Origin: Cyanoderma ruficeps
Lineage: Eukaryota > Chordata > Aves > Passeriformes > Timaliidae
Direction: 5' to 3'
DNA length: 64,000 nt
Assembly: GCA_008694505.1 (NCBI GenBank)
Contig: VZDJ01000056.1
Span: 4,033,205-4,097,204 of the forward strand
This document shows positions 56,490 to 64,000 of the stretch, piece after piece (position 1 is the stretch's first letter; each line of letters begins with the position of its first letter). Below the pieces are notes generated by a model, which saw only the letters and a list, made by a program, of their open reading frames with translations, searched no databases and was not told where the DNA came from. The position numbers were made by a program, and so were the translations under genes.

Positions 56490-56504
56490 GCGCCCCCTGG
56501 CGGC
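56490..56504 (-). promoter_or_regulatory. CTCF-like site upstream of PXK
   Basis: GCGCCCCCTGGCGGC is the reverse complement of a CTCF core (CCASYAGRKGGCGC type) with one mismatch. It sits 130 bp upstream of the PXK ATG. Motif evidence only. Confidence 0.45.
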
Positions 56505-56634
56505 GGGCGGTGACAGCGGCGGGCGGCGGCGCTAAGGCCCCGCGGCGGCGCTGCCGTGTTGACAGCGGCGGCCGCGCCGGGAGCTGCCCCGGGAAGCGGG
56601 TTGGCGGCGCCGGTTCTCCGCTCCCAGCTCCGCT

Positions 56635-56736
56635 ATGGCCTTCATGGAGAAGCCGCCGCCCGGCAAGGTGCTGCTGGACGACACGGTGCCGCTGACAGCG
56701 CAGATCGAGGCGAGCCAGAACCTGCACTCGCACACG
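56635..56736 (+). CDS. PXK: PXK, PX domain-containing serine/threonine kinase-like protein, exon 1
   Basis: PXK (also called MONaKA) has a phosphoinositide-binding PX domain, a degenerate kinase domain and a C-terminal WH2-like actin-binding part. It acts on endosomes and modulates Na,K-ATPase. Only the first coding exon is here: 34 codons beginning MAFMEKPPPGKVLLDDTVPL and ending HSHT, almost identical to the human N-terminus just before the PX domain. The ATG has a good context (G at -3, G at +4). The exon ends in phase 0 at ACG|gtgagc. No later PXK exon (for example the RRYSDFD block) was found in the window, so intron 1 exceeds 7.2 kb. Confidence 0.96.
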
Positions 56737-58395
56737 GTGAGCGGGGCAGGCCGGGCCGCGGGGGCAGGCGGGAGCGGCCGGGGCGGGGGAGGGAATGGAG
56801 GGAGCCGGTAACGGGGGCGCCGGGGGGTGCGCGGGGTCCGCGGGGCCGGTCGGGGCACGGCGGGAGCGGGGCTGGGCGAGGGCCTGAGCTGAGGGGCTGA
56901 GCGGGGCCGGGGGTGGCGGGGGGTGCGCCGGGCACCGCGGGGTGGGCTGGAGGCGAGGGGAAGCGGTGCGGGAGGGAGCGGGGCCGCGACCTCGCATCGC
57001 GGGTTGCAGCGCCCCGGAGCCCCTCGGTGGGGTGCGGAGGTGCCGCCGCCGCCTGGAGCAGAGGGTCGTTCGGCTCCTTCGCCCCCTCTGCGTCCGCGGA
57101 GTTCCCGGGGGCAGCCGGCAGTACCCCCGGGAGGGTCCGTCGGGGGTCTGCGGGGGCGGCCGCTGCGGGGTTCGCGCTGCCTCGCGCTCGCTCCGAGCGA
57201 GGCCCTCGAGTTACTGTAATTCCTGCTTTCCTCGGGGTGTTGCAGCCTTTGGAGCAGAGATGGGCTCTGGCTACCGCGTTTCAGTGGCTGTGATGAAGTT
57301 ACACGTGAATGGGCTGCGTTTGCCTCCGGGTCCTGCCGTGTGGCTGAGCGGAGGCTGTGAAGCTGCAGACCCCGCAGCCCCGGCCCCAGTTCTTTGCTGT
57401 GGGGAGCGGTGGCACTCAGCAGAACAAGCCCTGCCGTGACTTGGGTGTCACAGATTAATTTTTTTGGGATGCCTAGGACATATGCACAGTGCTTCCGTAA
57501 GAACTGTCTTTGAGCATGCAGTAATAATCCAAATTCTATAATGTCCTGTTTGCAGTTATTTTCCACTTTAAAAACCGGATTTCATTATTGTATGACAAAG
57601 CAGTAGTGTGACTCAGAGAATTGGCTGTCATTTCAGATTCCTGCTTTAGCTGAGAGCAGGGATGCTGGAGAGGAGGCCAGAGGTACCTCAGCAGCAGGTA
57701 CTCTAGTGGGGAGCTTGCTTTACATGGAGAGAGGGTTTCCTTACATCCCTTACACAGCTCTGATTCCTGCATTGTGGATCGGTTCCTGGTTCCTTGCATC
57801 TGTTGCATACCCTTAACCTCAATGACAGTAACTGTAGGTTCACTGTGGGGTATACAACTAGTTTACGGATTGTCTTATTAAATACTCTTCATATAAATAA
57901 TTCACACCTAAAAAATGGTTTATTTTTTTGTCTGAGGAACTCACATTTACTGATGTTCCAGTCTTTCTCTGAACAGAAGTTATCTATAGAAATTGTGTAG
58001 AAGGTCTTGTGAATCTGACAGGCTGTGGGTCTCAATTGTTGCAACTCCTCTTCTTATAAGTAAGGCTAAAGAGGTTTATTTCCTGGCAAGTGTGATGCTT
58101 TTTACCTGTTTCAATAGCTGAAGGATGGGCGTTCCAAGTCCCGTGAGAAGTTGTGTAACTCCTAATACTCCCCAGTTAGTAAACCAGGTTAAGTTTCGTT
58201 GGTAACTTGTTTCCTTATTGTGCTTTTTTGTTAGTGCAAATGACAATAGTGTTTTGTGTTCTTTGCTTTGGTTTGCATGATTCTGGTTAGAAAAGAAAAA
58301 AGTCACAAAATTCTTTCATGATCACTTGGAAGAGTTTTTTCAATCCAGACTTTTCTTATGTCATCTTGTCTGAGGGAGTTTGATAGCAAATGTTG

Positions 58396-58407
58396 CCCCC
58401 CCCCCCC
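58396..58407. repeat. poly(C) run
   Basis: Twelve consecutive C bases in PXK intron 1. This is a mononucleotide tract prone to length error. Confidence 0.9.
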
Positions 58408-61039
58408 ATCTTTCATGTCTGTATTCTATTACTAACAGGTTTGCAGAATAATTCTGTCCTGTTTAGTTCTGATCTTTTCTTCATAACAGAATGCTGGAGC
58501 ACCAGGCCTTTCAATTTAAAATCTGTCTCTAAGATACGTCTATTAGTAATTGTTTGTTTTATTGCAGAAGCCCTGTTGATAGCTGAAAGATGGCTTGAAG
58601 TGTGTGTAGCACAGATGGTTTATATAGAGCCAGTGTGGGATAGCAAAATACAGGAAGCCATTAACAGAGACTTGGTTTCTTATTTGATGTAAGTGGACTA
58701 TTCTGTCATTTTGGGTACTTCACCTTGTGTCCCTGGTGTCTGAATAGCTTGTTTATTGGTGGGTGATGCTGTCCCTGATTTGAACTTTCCTGATTCAAAA
58801 AAGCCAGAGAAATAAATTCTTGTCTCTGAAGAGGTGTGTAAATGAAGCCATTCTAAGAAATAAGGGTTGAAGTGTTTTTGTGGGGCCTGAAGACTGTATT
58901 TTACTTTGTTAAATTATAGTTAGAAGAAAGCAGGTTGTCATTAACTGAATGCTTTTTAGTTTTGTTCCTCATTCCACCTCAAAATGATATTTTCAAAAGA
59001 TGTAGATCTGTAAAATCCTTTATCCCAAACTAATGTTTGGAGAACTAGGCCTGTTCTAAAGCAAAGGCAGCCATGAAAAAAAATTCTGTTTTTTTGTCAG
59101 CAGTATGTATTAAGATTTTTTGATGTTATTTCGTGTTGCAAGAGTTGTTTTAAACTTGGGTTTGTATATTTTTTCCTGTAGATCATAGCTTCTAAAAGCA
59201 CTCATATGAAGATGGCTTAGGCTGAGTTTAGGTGCAACTTTAATATGGCAACTGAACTACTAATTATGTAAACCTTCTGTTGGTGCTGAAAATAGCCAGT
59301 CTTTTGAAAAAAAACAGCTAAGGAAAAGGTGAAGAATTTCAGGAAAAGCTCTGTAGACATGGTGAAGTATCACACAGAAGACCAGAGCTTGTGTCTAATG
59401 AATAGTTTGCTTGTGTATTGTTCTAAGCAGTTTTTGTTAATTTAAATTTAGTACAACAGACTGGGTAAGTGTAAACTTCATAGCATTGAATCAAGGGCTG
59501 TACTTGGCAGAGGCTGAGTTTCTGTTTCCTGAGGCTGAAGGTGAAACTGAAAAAAACAAAACTGAAAACAAAACCTGAAACTACTTTGTTCTTACCTGAA
59601 TTCTCCAGAAACCTAAGAAGGGGTTAAGCTACTTTTCAGGATTTGCACTTTTTGCTTAGTAAGAGTACGTCAACCCCCCCATAAATGGGTTTTTAGATTG
59701 TTAGGGAGCCAACTGCAAAATTATCTGATAGGCTCACAGGCTCAGCATGCTTCGTTCATGTCAGAAGAGCTCTGAAGTTCTTACTGGACTTAGTACATCT
59801 TAGCCGGAACATAATCTCCGTGTTTTTACATTGCAACAAAGAAATTGTTCACTGAGGTTTTCTTTCTGTTTATTTATTTCCAGTCATAATTGGAAGAGGA
59901 AAATTATGCCTTTCTATGTTTGCAAAAGTTGTTTCTCTGGTTAAGTGTGTTACAAGCAGTCTGAGTTTTATGGAATGTGCCCTTAAATACAATTAATTTT
60001 ATAGTGTGGTGTTTACGGAGTCCATTTCATTTTGAAATCCAAAAAAGTACATATTGCAGGTGCATTCCAGTGGCATCTCGCCTAATAGATTTGAAATTAC
60101 AAGAGCAGGCCCAGTCAGCTTCATTTTGTCTCTTTATGCTTCAGTCACTAGCACTGCGTCAGAGAGGCAATAACTGTAACGTCCAGGGGTGTGTTGGGCA
60201 CCTTTCCATAGCCATGAGTCAGTCTCTTTATAGGTCTGTGTACCAACCCTTTTGTAGAAAATGAAGTTTTGTTGCTATTGCATTCTTTGACTTCAATAGG
60301 AGCAGGATTACATCCAATATACTGAGCCATTTGCAAGTGTCTCATCTTGATGCCAAATGTTGTGTTCTGACAACAGAGCAAATTTCAGCACTAAAGCTTT
60401 AATAAATTTTGGCTGTTAAACTTGCCTCATATTGCAATATTTCATCTGAGTGTTCACTATTTAATAGTGGCTTCTTTCTAAGCCTTAAAATAGGATGCTA
60501 TTTTCTTCCATGTTAATCTAGACATTTTCCTTATTAAGAACTGCACATCTGTATCTGCAAGTCTTTTCAGCAGTAAAGCCACTGGTGAGTTGTACATATT
60601 CTTCTGAACCTTTCTTAATTCTTTTCTGAAGTGATTTTCCTTTTTCATGTGTTTCATATTTTGAAATTGAAGTAGTGAAACAACCAGCTTTGATGCAGTA
60701 CATTGTTGTCTTAAAGATATTTGGAAAGGAACAGCTGAAATAAATCCCTCTCTTAACAATCTTTCAGAGTTTTTAGTTTTCCTTATGCAATGATGAATGT
60801 TGACACTTATGACTTTTAGATTAGAGAAACGTTGAAAAAGCATTTATATTTTTCCTATATTGTTACAAATAGAAAAATGGAGCCACATATTTCTAGGACT
60901 GTAGGGTTTAGTTTAAAAGCTTGTAAAAGATTTTGCACATCCGTTTTACAAGGAATTCAGTCTTTTCAAGGCTGCATTCACTTTGGACAAAAACAAACAT
61001 GAAGTTGCTATTAGACATGGCTTTACAGGGAACAGGGAA

Positions 61040-61061
61040 CTATGACAGGGAACTGTCATAG
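61040..61061. repeat. Short perfect hairpin with GGAA loop
   Basis: CTATGACAG, loop GGAA, CTGTCATAG. It is preceded by GGGAAC repeats (three GGGAAC/GGGAACT copies at about 61028-61055). The loop is of GNRA type if transcribed. Confidence 0.75.
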
Positions 61062-64000
61062 CTCACTTGTTTGAGGTTTCAGAAATGCAGTTCCTCCACT
61101 GGACTTAGTCAGTAAGCATGATTTTCTCCCACCTCTCCTCCAGCCTGAGCTCTTTCATCGCACCTAATTTTAAATATTCCAAACTTACGGTTTCCACTGG
61201 TGATCTTACTAAATTAATACTGCATTTGTAGGTCCTGTGAAAATTGTAGTCAAAATATTAGTTTCCATGTTGTACTTTGGTAAACCCTAATCAGAATATT
61301 TTTGTTGGCTACTGAGTATTTCCTGAAATATAGTGAGTAATTTGCCTTTCTGGTGAAGGTCACGGTGATGAAGAACACTGAAAATCTGTGATTTCTCATC
61401 TCCAAAGCTTTCGTGCTCACTAAATTTCATTGCATCTAAATGTGTGTCCTATTTTTTCCCCTGCAGTTGTCCTACTTCATAGCTCTCACTTACTGAATGG
61501 CTGACTCATTACTACAGAAGGGCCACAGTGTGTGAATGGGGCAGCACGGACACACACACCTGCATTGTTTAGGAAGTAGGGAAACAGCAACCACTGCTGC
61601 TGCTCCTACCTCAGATGGGCTTAATGGCAGGTTGTGCAATAGCAAATAAATACTGTGCCCTGTAACAGAGAGGCCTCTGAGGCTGAGCAGCTCTGCTGAT
61701 GTTGTTGCTATTTTTCACATGGGAGATTTTCTAAATAAACATTTAAAAGAGCTTCTTACTAGAAATTGTTCCAATCCAGCCTACTTAAGCAGGGATTGTA
61801 TTCATGCTTAATTAGGCTTTCCTCTCTTTAATGCTTATAAAATAAAGCCCTTTCAAACTTTTAGTTGATGTGACCTGAAGGTGACCTGGATCTTTATAAT
61901 GGTTGGCTTTTCAAGCCTGTTGGATTAAACAGATGTAAAGCAGAAATCTGTGGAAAAAGAGACCGACTATCCTGAGCTGGAAATTTAGAGACTGTTTGGT
62001 TGGGGAAACAGAATGTATTACCCAGTATTGTTGAGTCTCTACATTTTATTATAAGAATCTCTTAACTCACCACGTTTGTTTTTTTTATTTTATCTCTGCA
62101 AAAGCCTTCTTTCCTGTTTGCTTCCTGTTTCAAAAACTAGGAATGGTGATAAAGAGCAATTGTTAAACATTTGGAGTGCTTTGCTGTGCAATTTTCATCC
62201 AGGAATGTTAACGAAATTTTGCTGAGCAGCTCTGAGTTGCTGATGATAATGTTTTAATAAGTGCTGGAACACCAAGCACTAATCTTAGTGAATTTTGGGG
62301 AAAAAAACCAAAAAAACAACCACCTAAATCTTGGCTCTGCATGAAAATGGGTAAGTTCAGGATAGCATTAATCCCACGCAGTGAGTGCGAAACTATTACT
62401 GGCAAAACATTGGAGAAATGCAGAGTGGTTGTCACTGATCCATGTGGTTATTTGGAAAATATCCCTTTCCAGAAACTCTATCCAGAACTCTGTAGTAACA
62501 GGAAGGTTTTGGGAAATGACAGTGTGTAACTGGGGTCATACATCTTTCCCTGCTCCCGACCTTCTCCTCCCCACACCCGTGTCTGCTTTTTTTGACTAAT
62601 TGGAGCAGTCAGGAAATGATCCCATAGGTAAAAGTGCTTTCCTTGCTATCTTTAAAAATGTGTCTTGAGCTGCTGCAGGAATATCAAGGTTGTGCCATGA
62701 GGTGGGTTGGCAGTACTGATAGGAAGAGCAGCAGATGTACAAACCTTACCTGTGTGGAGGGACCCAGGGAGGTTGTTTTAGGAATGGTTTTGTGGCCTGT
62801 CTTGTTGGAGGCTCCTGCTGACAGTGATCTTGCTGCCCGTGGGCCAAGCAGAGCAGGAGGTTGTCTCTCTTCTGCAAGCTGAGACCTTTCTTTCCCAACC
62901 AACAGCTGTTAGGGCTCCTTTGAAGTTATTTGGTAAACTGAGCAATAGGAAAAATTCTGAGCTATTCATGTAGGAGTGAAAGATGCCATGGGAATTTCTA
63001 CGTGAGCGTAGCTAATATAGACCTCCCTAAGCCTGGTTGTTGGTGCCTAAAATTGTTTGCAGGAGTGAGCCCTGGTAATTACTAGCTTTTTCTGGAGGTA
63101 TTTCCACTCTGTTTTTCTACATTAGATGATGCTGCTAAACAGAAATGATCCTGAGTGTGCCTCTGTTTTCCTTATGCTTTCATTTATTTCCTATGGGCAC
63201 AGTCTCAGTCCCACTATCAGGCTGTCTCAGAAGAAGATTGTTGTAATTCAGGGTTTTTTTTCCTAACTAAAACAGAATTTGGCAGAGTAATACAGGCTTT
63301 TGTGCATTTAGACTTGAAGAGTTGAAAGCTCTTCTCTGGTCCTATGGGAAGCATATATCAGTGGTGCTAATTATAATCCCACGACAAGCTTGTTGCCACA
63401 CGGAGGCAATAGGAAGTATCAACTTCTCACTAGAACTCCGCATACCCTGGTCTGCTGATTATGTGTAGCCATGCAGATACTGGGAATGGGATTGTATTTC
63501 TTATCCTGCCTTTTCAACTTTTGCTGTTCTTTGACTTTCAATCTCGTACCAACTTCGGGGAAATAGCCCCTCAGCCAACTCGGAAGACCATTTAGGCTTT
63601 TTCATTAGTTGTATTGACAAGGTAGGGCTGAGTTGGACAATAATTCATTATGGTCAGTGCTGAGGGAGAGCATGTGGTGGGTACTTAACTTTTCCATACA
63701 GACAGAACTGATGGCCACACCTGGAGAGTGTTTGCTCTTCTCTTTCCGCTTGCAAACCCTGTGACATATAAAAGGGACTTGATTAGTGCATTAGGCCACA
63801 AAAGCAGATATGGATGGGAAAATGCTCAAGTAAGTGTGGGGAAAATAGTTGTGGCCCAAATATATATATTTTTAAATATAATCTTACTGTGAGTCCTGAG
63901 TTGTTTATCACAAGGCTGTCCAGAGGAGCTGTGTTAACCAGTGTGGTTGTGTGCAATGAGATGCTTTGCTGGTTGTTTAATGAATTTGTGTTCTGCCTGT

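Larger units (their letters stand above)
56217..57300. promoter_or_regulatory. PXK: CpG island / promoter of PXK
   Basis: A broad, very CpG-dense region around the PXK first coding exon, with GC boxes and no TATA box. Downstream of the ATG the + strand is strongly G-rich. Long open frames on both strands here (up to 344 codons on the - strand) are products of composition and are not called genes. Confidence 0.8.
56737..64000 (+). other. PXK: PXK intron 1 (5' part)
   Basis: The first ~500 bp is GC-rich and G-skewed; the rest is AT-rich. It holds a poly(C) run (58396-58407), a small perfect hairpin (61040-61061), and open frames of up to about 120 codons that I do not recognise. No CR1 fragment was clearly identified and no other gene was seen. 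Confidence 0.85.

Noticed and set aside
56532..57566. 344-codon minus-strand open frame over the PXK promoter
   Set aside because: Pro/Arg/Ala-rich translation of CpG-island DNA on the strand opposite a real exon; no domain, and stops are rare at this composition.
58390..58692. Possible PXK exon 2 near a ttgcag acceptor at about 58566
   Set aside because: The translation (EALLIAERWLEVC...) does not match the PX domain that must follow HSHT in PXK, so it is not that exon.
60478..60843. 121-codon minus-strand frame in PXK intron 1
   Set aside because: Looks superficially protein-like (Lys/Arg/Leu-rich), but no family is recognised and there is no supporting promoter or poly(A) signal.

Overview
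The window is nuclear DNA from a bird. Three lines of evidence support this: split genes with GT-AG introns, several fragments of the CR1 LINE typical of bird genomes, and AT-rich introns separated by sharply GC-rich CpG islands. The A-rich stretches of the AAACCAAACC type would fit a songbird, but the species cannot be named from sequence alone. Two isolated N bases (12863, 38592) show that it is an assembled draft.

All recognisable genes lie on the + strand, head to tail. (1) PRKAR2A, the type II-alpha regulatory subunit of cAMP-dependent protein kinase, occupies 1 to about 47.7 kb. Its first exon is upstream of the window. Ten exons (numbered 2 to 11 here) can be placed exactly; they join in frame from the autoinhibitor site to the stop at 45959, and a 3' UTR of about 1.8 kb follows. 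(2) RPP14, a small RNase P/MRP-associated protein, has five coding exons between 51347 and 53772. (3) HTD2, the mitochondrial 3-hydroxyacyl-thioester dehydratase, is an intact reading frame at 53795..54322. It lies in the same last exon as the RPP14 C-terminus, only 22 nt after the RPP14 stop, which is the conserved vertebrate bicistronic arrangement. (4) PXK, a PX-domain pseudokinase-like protein, has only its first coding exon here (56635..56736). The remaining 7.3 kb lies in its first intron.

CpG islands mark the RPP14 and PXK promoters. A third island lies inside PRKAR2A intron 6 and carries a small GC-rich minisatellite. The long introns (1 and 2 of PRKAR2A, 1 of PXK) and the gap at 47.7-51.2 kb hold no gene I can recognise, only CR1 pieces, simple repeats and a few hairpins.

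Points most worth a second look: the RPP14/HTD2 stop-start junction with an out-of-frame first AUG; an RFX X-box-like palindrome 66 bp upstream of the RPP14 start, with an unexplained divergent open frame beside it; the intronic CpG island with its minisatellite; a 201-codon unrecognised frame between HTD2 and PXK; and the adjacency of PRKAR2A to RPP14-HTD2-PXK, which are far apart in human. I found no new multi-gene system.
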